64,000 nucleotides of DNA. Source: Streptomyces sp. cf386 (GTDB lineage: Bacteria; Actinomycetota; Actinomycetes; Streptomycetales; Streptomycetaceae). The stretch lies in assembly GCF_900103585.1 (NCBI RefSeq), contig NZ_FNHV01000029.1, forward strand, positions 32,256 to 96,255, in the 5' to 3' direction. The position numbers were made by a program, and so were the translations under genes. Below, piece after piece: positions 18,248-28,110 of the stretch. Position 1 is the stretch's first letter. Each line of letters starts with the position of its first letter. The notes beneath the pieces were generated by a model. It was given only the letters and a program-made list of their open reading frames with translations, made no database searches and was not told the origin of the DNA.

Positions 18248-21200
18248 ATGATTCCCTTTGGCATACCTCGCCCCGGTCCGGGCCGCAGGGGTGGGACCAG
18301 AAGGCTCTGGTCCCGTCACCTCGCCGCGGTCACCGGTCTGGTGATGCTTCCAGGCCTTCTAACCCCAGTAGCCTTCGCCGCAAAGTCGGATCCGCTCGGC
18401 GCCCCCCAATTGAAGGAGCCCCGATCGGCCAAGGTCAGCCCGTTCACAGCCAAGGTGAACAAGAAGACCGCCGCCGTGGTGCAGAAAACAGCCGAGGCGG
18501 ACCGAGCGGCATCCGCACGCGCTCGCCACGACCAGCGACGGCAGGTCACCTGGCCGAAGGCCGGAACGGTGACGCTCGCCATTCCAGGCAAGGGAGCCGC
18601 CAAGGGCACGCCCGGATCACTGCCGGTCACGGCCGCCGCACCCGCCAGGGGGACTGCAGCAAAGTCCCTCACCGTCGAGGTACTGGGCCAGAAGGCATCC
18701 GCCGGCTTCGGCGTCAAGGGCGTTGTCCTCAAGGTCACTGCGCCCAAGGGTGGCGGCAAGACCCGCCTCAGCGTCAACTACTCGGCATTCGCCTCCGCTT
18801 ACGGTGGTGACTGGGCCGGCCGTCTGCGCCTGTTCCGCCTGCCGGACTGTGCCCTGAACGAGCCGTCGAAGGCCAAGTGCCGCAAGCGCACGGAACTGGA
18901 CTCGGACAACGACCGGGCCAAGAGCCGCATTTCGACGCCGCTGAGTCTGGCATTCGGCGGAGAGCCGATGATGCTGGCGCTGGCAGCGGGTGCACAGTCG
19001 GGAGCCGGAAACTACAAGGCGACACCGCTGGCAGCCTCTTCGACCTGGGAGGCGGGCGGTTCGTCGGGGTCGTTCACGTGGTCGTACCCGCTGCGGGTTC
19101 CTCCGGCTGCGGCGGGACCGCAACCCGATCTGTCGATCTCGTACGACTCCGGCAGTGTCGACGGACGTACGGCGAACACGAACAATCAGGGCAGCCAGAT
19201 CGGTGAGGGCTTCGACCTGACGTCGTCGTACATCGAGCGTAAGTACGGCTCCTGTGACGACGACGGCCAGACGGACAAGTACGACCTGTGCTGGAAGTAC
19301 GACAACGCGTCCCTCGTGTTGAACGGCAAGGCGACCGAGCTCGTCAAGGACGACACCTCGGGCAAGTGGCGCCTGAAGAATGACGACGCCTCCACTGTCA
19401 CGCACTCGACGGGCGCCGACAACGGCGACGATGGTGACGACATCGTCGCCGGCCAGGGAGACGGCAAGGGCGAGTACTGGACCGTGACCACGGGGAGCGG
19501 CACTCGGTACGTCTTCGGCCTCAACAAGCTCGACGGAGCGGGCACCGATGACCGCACCAACTCGGTATGGACCGTCCCGGTCTTCGGTGATGACGACAAG
19601 GAGCCCGGCTACAGCAGCGGGTCGTCGTTCTCCGGCCGTGCCAAGACCCAGGCCTGGCGCTGGAACCTCGACTACGTCGAGGACACCCACAACAACGCCA
19701 TGTCGTACTGGTACACGGCCGAGCAGAACAACTACGACAAGCTGGGCGACGACACCACCGGAACCGGCTACACCCGCGGCGGTTACCTCAAGGAGATCCG
19801 CTACGGCCAGCGTGCGGGTGCCCTCTTCTCCGGTTCCCCCGCGGCCTCTGACAAGGTCGTCCTCTCGTACGCCGAGCGCTGCGATTCGTCGATCAGCAAC
19901 TGCGACTCGCTGACCGAGGACACCCGCGACAACTGGCCGGACGTGCCGTTCGACGCCATCTGCAAGGACGGCGACAAGTGCACCGGCAACACCGGTCCCA
20001 CCTTCTTCACACGCAAGCGCCTGACGGGCATCACCACATACGCGTGGAACGCGGCTGCCGCAACCCCGGCCTTCGAGCCGGTGGACGCTTGGACCCTCAA
20101 GCAGCGGTACCTGGACCCGGGTGACACCGGTGACTCCACGGATCAGTCGCTGTGGCTGGAGGAGATCCGCCACACGGGCAAGCGTGGCACCGATCTGACT
20201 CTGGATCCCGTGACATTCACGCACGAGATGCGGGCCAACCGCGTGGATGGCAAAACGGACAACATCCTGCCGCTCCACAAGCCGCGCCTGAAGACGGTCA
20301 CCTCGGAGACCGGCGCGCAGACCATCGTCACCTACCTGAATGCCGACTGCGTTGCGGGTCAGGCCAAGCCGAAGGCCGACACGAACACCAAGCGCTGCTA
20401 CCCGGTGTACTGGTCGCCCAACGGGGAGAAGGAGCCGATTCTCGACTGGTTCCAGAAGTACCCGGTCAGTTCGGTGTCCACCACCGATCCCCGTGGCGGC
20501 TCGGAGGCGGTGCAACACGCCTACCAGTACTCCTCGGACGGTGGGGCCTGGCACTACAACGAGGACCCGATGACTCCCGCCAAGGAGCGCACCTGGTCCA
20601 TCTGGCGAGGCTTCCAGAAGGTCACCCACCTCGTGGGCGTCTCGACAGGCACCCAAAGCAAAACGGTCACCGTCTACCTGCGCGGCATGCACGGAGACCG
20701 CGTCCTGGGCTCGGACGGCAAGACCCCGGCCCCGGACACCCGAAAGACCGTGATGGTTTCCGGCATCAAAGCCGGCGCGATCAACGACTCCGATCAGTAC
20801 GCCGGCTTCGCTCGCGAAACCGTCACCTACAACGGCGACACCGAAGTCACCGGCACGATCAACGACCCCTGGTCGAAGCGGACAGCCACCCAGCACAAGT
20901 CCTACGCCGACACCGAGGCCTACTACGTCCGCGCCGGCGCCACCCACACCCGTACCAACATCACCAGCGGCATCGCTCCAAGAGACCGTGTCCGCACCGT
21001 CGAGACCACGTATGACGACTACGGGATGGCCTCCAAGATCGAAGACCGTGGTGACGACGCCGACAGCAAAGACGACAAGTGCACCGTCAACACCTACGCA
21101 CGCAACGACGCCTTGGGTATCAACTCGCTGATCTCCCGCGTCCGCGTGGTGGCGAAGCTGTGTCCGACATCGAACGCCGACCTTGACCTGCCCGCGGACT

Positions 21201-24200
21201 CGTCCCGGCCCGGCGACATCATCTCCGACACGGCGACCGCCTACGATTCCAAGATCTACACGAGTACGCAGACGCCGACCAAGGGCGAGGCCCAGTGGAC
21301 GGGCCGGGCCAAGGGCTACGCCGCAGACGGCACCCCGACCTGGCAGAAGATCGCCACCACTGACTACGACGCCCTGGGCCGTCCCACGTTGGTCAAGAAC
21401 GCCAACGACCTGCCCGTATCCGCCACCACGTACGCTCCGACCGCGGCCGGGCCGCTCACTGCGACGGTCGTGACAGACGCCAAGCAATACGGCACCACGA
21501 CCAAGGTGGACTTCGCCACCGGCTCCCCGCTCAAGGTCACCGACCCGAACAGCAAGATCACTGAATCCGAGTACGACAGCCTCGGCCGCCTCACCAAGGT
21601 GTGGCTGCCCAACCGTCTCAAGGCGCTGGGTAAGACTCCGAATTACGTCTACGACTACAAGGTCACCAATGCGGACATGTCCTGGGTGTCCGCCGGCACT
21701 CTCAAGGGCGACGGCTCCGGCTACAACACCAGCTACACCTTCTACGACTCGCTGCTGCGCACCCGCCAGACCCAGTCCCCGACCCCGCAGGGCGGCCGGC
21801 TCATCTCGCTGACCCTGTACGACACACGGGGCATGGCGGTCAGCCAGCAGTCCGACATCTGGGACAGCACCACACTGCCCAACACCGAGCCGGCGGAGCC
21901 CTCCGAAGGCCAGGCCCCGATCCAGACAGACACCACCTACGACGGTGCCGGGCGGGCCATCAAGGCGGTGACCAAGACCAACAGCGTCACCCGCTGGACG
22001 ATCGACACCACCTACACCGGTGACACGGTCAGCACGAGTGCTCCGGCAGGAGGCCAGGCGGCAGCGGTCGTGACTAACGCCCTCGGCCAGACCACCGAGC
22101 GCCTCGAGTACGCAGGTCCCAAGCCGACCGGCACGCCGTACACCACCACCAGCTACACCTACACGCCCTCCGGCCAGCAGGGCACGATCACTGGCCCTGA
22201 CCAGGCCAAGTGGTCCTACGAGTACGACCTGTTCGGACGCCAGACCGCAGCCGCCGACCCGGACAAGGGCCGGTCCACGATCGCGTACAACACCCTCGAC
22301 CAGGTCACCAAGACCACCAACGCCAACACCACGAACAACACACTGCTCTACGAGTACGACGACCTCGGCCGCAAGACCGGCATGTGGCAGACCGACAAAA
22401 CGGATGCCAACAAACTGGCGGCCTGGAAATTCGACACACTCGCCAAGGGACAGCTGGACACGTCCGTCCGCTACGACGGCGGACTGGCAGGCAAGGCCTA
22501 CACCCAGAAGGTCACCGCTTACGACAACCTGTACCAGGCCACTGGAAGCCAGTTGCTCCTGCCCGACACCGATGCACTGGTGACGGCGGGCGTGCCCAAG
22601 ACGCTGTCCTTCACCACGGGCTACAACCTGGACGGCACCGTGAGCCAGTCCAGCGCACCTGCGGTGGCAGGCCTCGCGGCGGAGACCGTCTCCTACACCT
22701 ACAACACCCTTGGGGGGCAGCTCACTGCGAAGGGCACTACCGGCTACCTCCAGGGCGCTGCCTTCTCCCCCCAGGGCGACCTGCGTCAGCTCAGCCTGGG
22801 CATGGACGGCACTACGTCCGCGAAAAAGGCGTACATCACCTGGAGCTACGAGAACGGCACCCGCCGCCTCACCCGAGCCCAGACCACGGACGACGTCCAC
22901 AGCTACCCGCTCCAGGACCTGAATTTCACCCAGGATGACGCGGGCAACGTCACCTCCATCTTCGACACCACCACCCTGGGCGGCACGGCCAAGGCCGACT
23001 CCCAGTGCTTCGCCTACGACGGCCACCGCCGCCTGACCGAGGCATGGACCCCGAAGACCGCGGACTGCTCCGCCTCCGGCCGCGTGATGTCCAACATTGA
23101 CGGCGTGGCTCCGTACTGGACGTCGTTCACATACAACGGGGTCGGCCAACGCACGACGGAAACGCGGCACGCGTCCTCGGGTGACCAGCAGCTCACCACG
23201 TACGCGTACAACGAATCGACGGACACCAGAGCGCACACGCTGGACAAGACGACCGGTTTCCGGTCCGGTAGCTATAAGTACGACAGCAGCGGTAACACGA
23301 TCACCCGCCCCGGTCCCAGCGCCGAGCAGACGCTGACGTGGAACAGCGAGGGGGAGCTGAGCAAGCTCGTCGAGAGCACGAAGGAGACCACCTACCTCTA
23401 CGACGCGGGCGGCGAACTGCTAATCCGCAGAGCCAAGGGCGATGGCGACACTGTCCTTTATGTGGGCGGCACGGAGGTACGCCTGGGAGTCAAGGGCACG
23501 ACGAAGACGCTTTCCGGAACGCGTTACTACACGGCCAACGGCCAGACGATCGCCGTGCGCACGGCTGTGTCTGGCACGACGGGCACGAAGCTGAGCTTCC
23601 TGGCCGCCGACCACCACGGCACGTCGAGCGTCGCTCTGGATGCGAGCACGTATGCGGTCACCAAGCGCTACAGCGCGCCCTTCGGCGAGTCACGCGGCCC
23701 CAAGGCAACCACGTGGCCCGATGACAAGGCCTTCCTGGGCAAGCCGGCCGACGATTCCACTGGGTTGACCCACGTGGGGGCCAGAGAATACGACCCGGGA
23801 ATCGGACAGTTCATCAGCGTCGACCCACTCCTCGAGGTCGACAAGCACCAAACCCTCAACGGTTACAGCTACTCCGTACAGAATCCCCTCACCCACTCCG
23901 ACCCCAGCGGACTAGGGCTCGGTTGCGGAGGAGCCGGTGGCGCCCAGGAGGCCTGCCCGACCCGCCCTGACGGCACGCCGGGCAATGGGAGCCCCAACGA
24001 AGCCGTCGACTATTCCAAGCCGTACGTGCCACACCCCTGTAACAGCAACTGCGGGACGGCGAGCACCGACAGCTCCGGGCAGACCATGTGGAACAGCGAC
24101 GGCCAAGTCCTGGCCTGCGCTTACGGACGCTGCGTCGGAAATGTCGATGTCCAACTGAACCTGGGAAACAATCGCGATACCTTCCACGGTCCGCAACCAG

Positions 24201-24721
24201 AACTCACCGCCAAGGAATTCATTCGGTGGCTCATTGAGGGTCCTGTATGTAATCCAGGATATCCTTGCGAGAACATGTCGATCGGAGTTGTTCCGGTCGG
24301 CCCGGGTCGCCCCGGGCCGAAGGGTCCGGGTGGGCCAGAGGCTCCTCTCTCCAAAGGTCGCGTGCAACAACTGAGTGGGGACGCGTACGAAGTGTCTCTA
24401 ATGAACCGCTTCGGCGGCAAGCCAGGTCCGGACGGGAAGCCCGGGTTTAAAGTAGGGAAAAGGCAATTCGACGGCCGCTACACCCCTGAAGGGTCTGCCC
24501 GCGAGGTGTGGTATGAAGCAAAGAGCGGAAAATACTGGGAGCGCCTGAATGGGGACGCGGACGAAATGCTCAGATTCAAGTCGAAACTTGGCGAGTCGCG
24601 TCGCATAGCGGTGGAGAATGGCGCAGACTTCCGGGTGGTCTCCGAGAATCCGATCCCGCAGAACATTCAGAATTACTTCCAGAAGAAAGGGTTTGAATGG
24701 GAGGTTGTCCCGCGAGGATAG
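18248..24721 (+). CDS. RHS-repeat polymorphic toxin with PD-(D/E)XK-like tip
   Basis: A protein of 2157 residues. A signal sequence (HLAAVTGLVMLPGLLTPVAF) is followed by an N-terminal part (about 260-420, SYDSGSVDGRTANTNNQGSQ), then many YD/RHS repeats (YDxxGRxT-type) from about 1030 to 1850, closed by the RHS core end (REYDPGIGQFISVDPLL, NGYSYSVQNPLTHSDPSGL). Past the core, a linker leads to a tip of about 110 residues: DAYEVSLMNRFGG, RQFDGRY (Asp), WYEAKSGK (E-x-K), IAVENGADFRVVSE. This D...ExK order fits a nuclease fold. The tip has visibly lower GC (57-60% in two 60-base lines) than the body, a sign of tip exchange. Start ATG with AGGAAAG. Immunity gene at 24801. Confidence 0.88.
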   Translation: MIPFGIPRPGPGRRGGTRRLWSRHLAAVTGLVMLPGLLTPVAFAAKSDPLGAPQLKEPRSAKVSPFTAKVNKKTAAVVQKTAEADRAASARARHDQRRQVTWPKAGTVTLAIPGKGAAKGTPGSLPVTAAAPARGTAAKSLTVEVLGQKASAGFGVKGVVLKVTAPKGGGKTRLSVNYSAFASAYGGDWAGRLRLFRLPDCALNEPSKAKCRKRTELDSDNDRAKSRISTPLSLAFGGEPMMLALAAGAQSGAGNYKATPLAASSTWEAGGSSGSFTWSYPLRVPPAAAGPQPDLSISYDSGSVDGRTANTNNQGSQIGEGFDLTSSYIERKYGSCDDDGQTDKYDLCWKYDNASLVLNGKATELVKDDTSGKWRLKNDDASTVTHSTGADNGDDGDDIVAGQGDGKGEYWTVTTGSGTRYVFGLNKLDGAGTDDRTNSVWTVPVFGDDDKEPGYSSGSSFSGRAKTQAWRWNLDYVEDTHNNAMSYWYTAEQNNYDKLGDDTTGTGYTRGGYLKEIRYGQRAGALFSGSPAASDKVVLSYAERCDSSISNCDSLTEDTRDNWPDVPFDAICKDGDKCTGNTGPTFFTRKRLTGITTYAWNAAAATPAFEPVDAWTLKQRYLDPGDTGDSTDQSLWLEEIRHTGKRGTDLTLDPVTFTHEMRANRVDGKTDNILPLHKPRLKTVTSETGAQTIVTYLNADCVAGQAKPKADTNTKRCYPVYWSPNGEKEPILDWFQKYPVSSVSTTDPRGGSEAVQHAYQYSSDGGAWHYNEDPMTPAKERTWSIWRGFQKVTHLVGVSTGTQSKTVTVYLRGMHGDRVLGSDGKTPAPDTRKTVMVSGIKAGAINDSDQYAGFARETVTYNGDTEVTGTINDPWSKRTATQHKSYADTEAYYVRAGATHTRTNITSGIAPRDRVRTVETTYDDYGMASKIEDRGDDADSKDDKCTVNTYARNDALGINSLISRVRVVAKLCPTSNADLDLPADSSRPGDIISDTATAYDSKIYTSTQTPTKGEAQWTGRAKGYAADGTPTWQKIATTDYDALGRPTLVKNANDLPVSATTYAPTAAGPLTATVVTDAKQYGTTTKVDFATGSPLKVTDPNSKITESEYDSLGRLTKVWLPNRLKALGKTPNYVYDYKVTNADMSWVSAGTLKGDGSGYNTSYTFYDSLLRTRQTQSPTPQGGRLISLTLYDTRGMAVSQQSDIWDSTTLPNTEPAEPSEGQAPIQTDTTYDGAGRAIKAVTKTNSVTRWTIDTTYTGDTVSTSAPAGGQAAAVVTNALGQTTERLEYAGPKPTGTPYTTTSYTYTPSGQQGTITGPDQAKWSYEYDLFGRQTAAADPDKGRSTIAYNTLDQVTKTTNANTTNNTLLYEYDDLGRKTGMWQTDKTDANKLAAWKFDTLAKGQLDTSVRYDGGLAGKAYTQKVTAYDNLYQATGSQLLLPDTDALVTAGVPKTLSFTTGYNLDGTVSQSSAPAVAGLAAETVSYTYNTLGGQLTAKGTTGYLQGAAFSPQGDLRQLSLGMDGTTSAKKAYITWSYENGTRRLTRAQTTDDVHSYPLQDLNFTQDDAGNVTSIFDTTTLGGTAKADSQCFAYDGHRRLTEAWTPKTADCSASGRVMSNIDGVAPYWTSFTYNGVGQRTTETRHASSGDQQLTTYAYNESTDTRAHTLDKTTGFRSGSYKYDSSGNTITRPGPSAEQTLTWNSEGELSKLVESTKETTYLYDAGGELLIRRAKGDGDTVLYVGGTEVRLGVKGTTKTLSGTRYYTANGQTIAVRTAVSGTTGTKLSFLAADHHGTSSVALDASTYAVTKRYSAPFGESRGPKATTWPDDKAFLGKPADDSTGLTHVGAREYDPGIGQFISVDPLLEVDKHQTLNGYSYSVQNPLTHSDPSGLGLGCGGAGGAQEACPTRPDGTPGNGSPNEAVDYSKPYVPHPCNSNCGTASTDSSGQTMWNSDGQVLACAYGRCVGNVDVQLNLGNNRDTFHGPQPELTAKEFIRWLIEGPVCNPGYPCENMSIGVVPVGPGRPGPKGPGGPEAPLSKGRVQQLSGDAYEVSLMNRFGGKPGPDGKPGFKVGKRQFDGRYTPEGSAREVWYEAKSGKYWERLNGDADEMLRFKSKLGESRRIAVENGADFRVVSENPIPQNIQNYFQKKGFEWEVVPRG

Positions 24722-24746
24722 GGTGAGTCGGTAGGCATGACGGATT

Positions 24747-24776
24747 CCGGAGGGATGCCAAAACGCATCCCTCCGG
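24747..24776. terminator. Hairpin between RHS toxin and immunity gene
   Basis: CCGGAGGGATGC pairs perfectly with GCATCCCTCCGG (12 bp) across a CAAAAC loop. It lies between the toxin stop (24721) and the immunity start (24801). Either it is a terminator, and the immunity gene has its own promoter, or it stabilises or attenuates the joint message. Confidence 0.75.
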
Positions 24777-24800
24777 TAGGCGCGACTGGGAGGATTACCC

Positions 24801-25232
24801 ATGAGCAGGAACATCGGTATTAAATTCCACTTCGATGGCACGATTTCTGCGCCAGATATTATTGGATCGCTCGTACGGGGCGGCTGGAGATTGGACGACG
24901 GTGGACGCATTAGCTACCTCGTGGAGTCCGATATGACCGATTGGGAGAACGAGGCACTCAGTGCCGAGTCTGCCGTTATTGGCGAGATGGAGAAAGCGCG
25001 CCAATCCCACGGAGCCTGCGCCGTCATCCTCACCTGGGAGGCGACGGGTGTCGGAGGCTCCTTCCTTTTGTCGTCTGCCGGCCATAAGCTCTTGCTGGAC
25101 CCTAGGGTGGATACCGTCTACCGCCAAGATATTGACGACTATGTCGACTTTGAATGGTATCTCGCCAGGATCCTTCCCGCAGTCGGAACGCTTGGACTAA
25201 CCGGCTACGAGATCTCCGACCTGCCGTATTAA
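24801..25232 (+). CDS. Putative immunity protein for the RHS toxin tip
   Basis: An acidic cytoplasmic protein of 143 residues, no named domain recognised. Start ATG with GGGAGGA nine bases upstream. It directly follows the RHS toxin gene on the same strand, and its local GC (about 55% in the line from 24841) matches the toxin tip rather than the surrounding genome, as expected if tip and immunity gene arrived together. The immunity role is inferred from order and composition. Confidence 0.65.
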   Translation: MSRNIGIKFHFDGTISAPDIIGSLVRGGWRLDDGGRISYLVESDMTDWENEALSAESAVIGEMEKARQSHGACAVILTWEATGVGGSFLLSSAGHKLLLDPRVDTVYRQDIDDYVDFEWYLARILPAVGTLGLTGYEISDLPY

Positions 25233-25318
25233 CTAATGGAACACGAGAACTCGGCCTGGCCTTCACCGGGATCGCCGCCGCTCTGATCTGCTCCCGCCCA
25301 CTGGACAGAGCGCCCGAT

Positions 25319-26047
25319 TCACACGGAGCCGAGAAAGCCCGGATCAACTCCATCGAACTGTCGGCATGATTCCCGAGCAACGCCAAGCAGCTCTCTCATG
25401 GGCACAGCGCGACGGCTGGTCGCGGAGACGTCTTGGCGCGCCTCGGCAGACCACAACGGCGGTGACAGTGACAGGCCCTGATCGCTGTTCAGCGCCCGGA
25501 CCTCCTCCTTCCAGCCGGGCCAGCGCAGATCGGCGTAGAACTCATCGAGTGCCCCGGACACCAGCCAGGCCAGCCACGTCGAGTGACCAACACCAAGAGC
25601 CTCCCAGCGAAGGGAATCCGGTGCGAAGTAGACAACCTCGCCAGGGGCGCCGGGACGGTCGGCGCCGACGGGAGCGGCCCCGTTGAGAGCGAAGACGCCG
25701 CCCAGCACGTCGTGTGCCACCACCAGGCCGGCCTCCGGCCGCCAGCCTGGGTCGAATGTTCCAGGGAACTGATTCACGCGAGCCAGTCCAGGCACCCCGG
25801 GCGCAGCACCGCTCACCGGGCTGCCGAAGACCCGCAGCCATCCGTCGTCCACCAGCAGACCGCCGCAGTGCAGCACCACCGCGCCCAGGTACGACCTGGC
25901 CGTGACCTGCAGCTGAAGAATCGATGCCCTACCCAGATCGCCATCGGGCGGAAGCACCTCTACAGACACCCCACTTGTATCGAGTGTCTCCCTGAGTTCC
26001 GGCCAGGCCGGTTCCTCGATGTCGATCAGCTGGCTCAACTCACGCAT
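25319..26047 (-). CDS. DUF2625-like protein
   Basis: A protein of 242 residues recognised as DUF2625: MRELSQLIDIEEPAWPELRE at the N-terminus, then VLHCGGLLVDDGWLRVFGSP, then VNQFPGTFDPGWRP, and VYFAPDSLRWEALGVGHS. The biochemical role is unknown. Its gene is convergent with the RHS immunity gene (25232) and may be a second immunity-like gene of the same island; DUF2625-like genes often sit near polymorphic toxin loci, but that link is an inference here. No signal peptide or transmembrane segment. Confidence 0.7.
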   Translation of the reverse strand: MRELSQLIDIEEPAWPELRETLDTSGVSVEVLPPDGDLGRASILQLQVTARSYLGAVVLHCGGLLVDDGWLRVFGSPVSGAAPGVPGLARVNQFPGTFDPGWRPEAGLVVAHDVLGGVFALNGAAPVGADRPGAPGEVVYFAPDSLRWEALGVGHSTWLAWLVSGALDEFYADLRWPGWKEEVRALNSDQGLSLSPPLWSAEARQDVSATSRRAVPMRELLGVARESCRQFDGVDPGFLGSV

Positions 26048-26171
26048 GCCCGCATCGTCGCACCCACATTGTGCGTCCCGACCGGCAGGGCATTTCGATG
26101 AACCACCCGCCTATCGAGATGGCCTCGAAGATCTTCCGACCGGCCATCGCAACCTGGGGTCACCCGGCTGT

Positions 26172-27641
26172 TCAGCCGGCCGGTGTGCCGTCAGGGTGGT
26201 CGTGGATCCACGATAGTCCGCCCAGGTCGAGGCGTTGGCGGGTGCGGGTGACGGCTACGTAGGCGAGGCGGGCTTCGGCGTCATCGATGGGATCGGGGGG
26301 CGTCGTGCTGTCTGTCTGGTCGTCAGCGCTGTTGTCTTTGTGGCGGGCGAAGTCGCCTGCGATGAGTACGCGACGCCATTCGCGTCCTTTGGCCTTGTGT
26401 GCGGTGGAGACGGTGACCTGAGCATGTGATTCGGGCACGAGCTGGGCGACGGACGCGAGGATCGCGTCGGTGCCGTGGGTGTCGACGAGGTTGACCAGAG
26501 GCTGCAGGTCGCGTCCTGCCGGGTCGTGGGCGGCGTAGTCCTGCAGGTCTCCCCAGCAGGGGAAGAGGATCAGTTCGGGGTGGTGAGTGCGCCGGCCCTC
26601 TTTCAGATCGCGGGCCGCGAGGGCCAGGGCCTGCAGGCTGTCTCCTCCCCCGGCCAGGGCAACTTGGTATCCGGCGGCCATGAGGGTCATGACCTGGGCC
26701 ATGGCGCCGACGTTCGTGCGGCACAGTACGGCGTCCGGCTGGGTGACGGGGCCGAGTTCGGTGGGCACGGCGGGGGTACCGGTGAGACGGATGGGGGCGT
26801 CGGCCAGGTGCAGCCAGCGGTTGGCTTCCGCTGCGAGCTCGGGTCCGAAGCGGAAGGACTGCGACAGGGCTAGGTGGGTGCCGTCGAAGCCGGTCATGAC
26901 ATCTTTGGCGCCGCGCCAGTGGTAGATGGCCTGGGCGGAGTCACCGACCATGACCAGCTGGGCGTGGTCGCGCTGGCTGAGGAAGATCTGTTCGACTGCG
27001 GGGTCGGTGTCCTGCGCCTCGTCCAGGAGCAGGAAATCGGCGTCGATGCGTGGCTGGGCGAGGGCCCAGATCTTGAGGTAGTGGTCGTGGTCGAAGCGCA
27101 CAGGGCCGTCGTGGGGTTGTTGCAGGTCGGCCCAGGCTCTGCGGGCGAACGGCACGAGGTGGGCGGCGAGTTCTGTGTGCAGGTCCGGGTCTTCCAGGCC
27201 GCGTAGGCAGGCCACGTGGTGGCGGGTGATGGCCTCATCGGCGCTGTGGCAGAAGCGGTTGACGGTGCGCAGGACGGCGTTCGACAGGGCGCGTTGGGAG
27301 ACTTCACGGTCGCCGATACGGATGGCTTTGGTGAGGCCGAGGGCGTTGCCGGTCTGCCAGGCTGGTCGGCGGGGCGCGTTCAAGCGGCGCATGTAGCGGT
27401 GGCCGACGGCGGCGTAGGCGAGTGAGTGGGCGGTTTTGCACTGGACGGTGGGCGGGAAGCGGGTGCGTGCGTCCTGGGCGATGGCGCGGTTGTAGGCGAG
27501 GTAGCGGCCGCGGCGCTTGGTGGTGCGGGCGAGCAGGGTGAGGGTGGTGGTCTTGCCGGTGCCTGCACCGGCCTGCAGTGCCAGGTGTTCGCCGGCGGCG
27601 AAGGCGTCGGCTGCTGCCGTCTGTTCGTCGGTCGGGTTCAT
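26172..27641 (-). CDS. Superfamily I (UvrD/Rep-like) DNA helicase
   Basis: A compact helicase of 489 residues. Motif I is LQAGAGTGKTTTLTLLAR (about residues 17-34), motif II LLLDEAQDTD (about 213-222), motif III VMVGDSAQAIYHWRGA, motif IV-like LSQSFRFGPELAAEA, and the C-terminal motifs VSTAHKAKGREW and RLAYVAVTRTRQRL. All core motifs are intact; the accessory 1B/2B insertions of full-size UvrD are short. Its ATG overlaps the preceding RHH gene by 4 bp (27641/27638). With the RHH and DUF6083 genes it forms a minus-strand operon, probably in replicon maintenance or DNA processing. Confidence 0.88.
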   Translation of the reverse strand: MNPTDEQTAAADAFAAGEHLALQAGAGTGKTTTLTLLARTTKRRGRYLAYNRAIAQDARTRFPPTVQCKTAHSLAYAAVGHRYMRRLNAPRRPAWQTGNALGLTKAIRIGDREVSQRALSNAVLRTVNRFCHSADEAITRHHVACLRGLEDPDLHTELAAHLVPFARRAWADLQQPHDGPVRFDHDHYLKIWALAQPRIDADFLLLDEAQDTDPAVEQIFLSQRDHAQLVMVGDSAQAIYHWRGAKDVMTGFDGTHLALSQSFRFGPELAAEANRWLHLADAPIRLTGTPAVPTELGPVTQPDAVLCRTNVGAMAQVMTLMAAGYQVALAGGGDSLQALALAARDLKEGRRTHHPELILFPCWGDLQDYAAHDPAGRDLQPLVNLVDTHGTDAILASVAQLVPESHAQVTVSTAHKAKGREWRRVLIAGDFARHKDNSADDQTDSTTPPDPIDDAEARLAYVAVTRTRQRLDLGGLSWIHDHPDGTPAG

Positions 27642-28108
27642 GGCGTGGGGCCTTCCAGGGGGCGGGTGAGGGCGTGCCCGACGGCGGACAGCAGGTGTGC
27701 GGGGGTGGCATGGGCGAGGAGTTGGCGTACGGCGTGGTCGAGGCGGTCTGCCTCCCGGTCGGCGTGTTCGGCCAGGGCGCGGTGGAGGGCCTCCCGTACG
27801 AAGCGTTCGGGGGTGAGGCCCGCGCGGCGGGCGTCCCGTTTCAGGGCGGTGTAGGTGGCGGGTGGGAAGGCGAGGTTGAGCAGGACGTGTCCGTGGGCGT
27901 CCGGGTAGTGGGTGGTGATCACGTCGATGGGCAGCCGGGGGGTGAGGCGCAGGCGGTGAGCGGCCCGTTCGGGGGTTTTGCCGCCCGCAACGGCCATGAG
28001 CCGGGTGGCGTCGCGGTTGGCGGCGAGCGGCCAGGCGTGGGCGGCGTGGCGCAGTTCGGCCGATGTCAGGGGCCGGGTCAGCGCGATTTCCAGGGCGTGG
28101 TGCGGCAT
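27638..28108 (-). CDS. Ribbon-helix-helix-like DNA-binding protein
   Basis: A protein of 156 residues starting at ATG 28108. The second half has a likely RHH/Arc-type unit: VLLNLAFPPATYTALKRDAR followed by GLTPERFVREALHRALAEH. This is a beta-strand with alternating hydrophobics and two helices. A longer open frame continues upstream, but the protein-like part begins at MPHHALEIALTRPLTSAE. Translationally coupled to the helicase at its 3' end; begins 2 bp after the DUF6083 stop. It may regulate the operon or help load the helicase; neither is shown. Confidence 0.65.
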   Translation of the reverse strand: MPHHALEIALTRPLTSAELRHAAHAWPLAANRDATRLMAVAGGKTPERAAHRLRLTPRLPIDVITTHYPDAHGHVLLNLAFPPATYTALKRDARRAGLTPERFVREALHRALAEHADREADRLDHAVRQLLAHATPAHLLSAVGHALTRPLEGPTP

Positions 28109-28110
28109 GG

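Noticed and set aside
18617..23236. Very long open frame (over 1500 codons) on the minus strand
   Set aside because: It is antisense to the RHS gene and follows from the high-GC codon pattern; no domain is readable and the plus strand has clear YD repeats.
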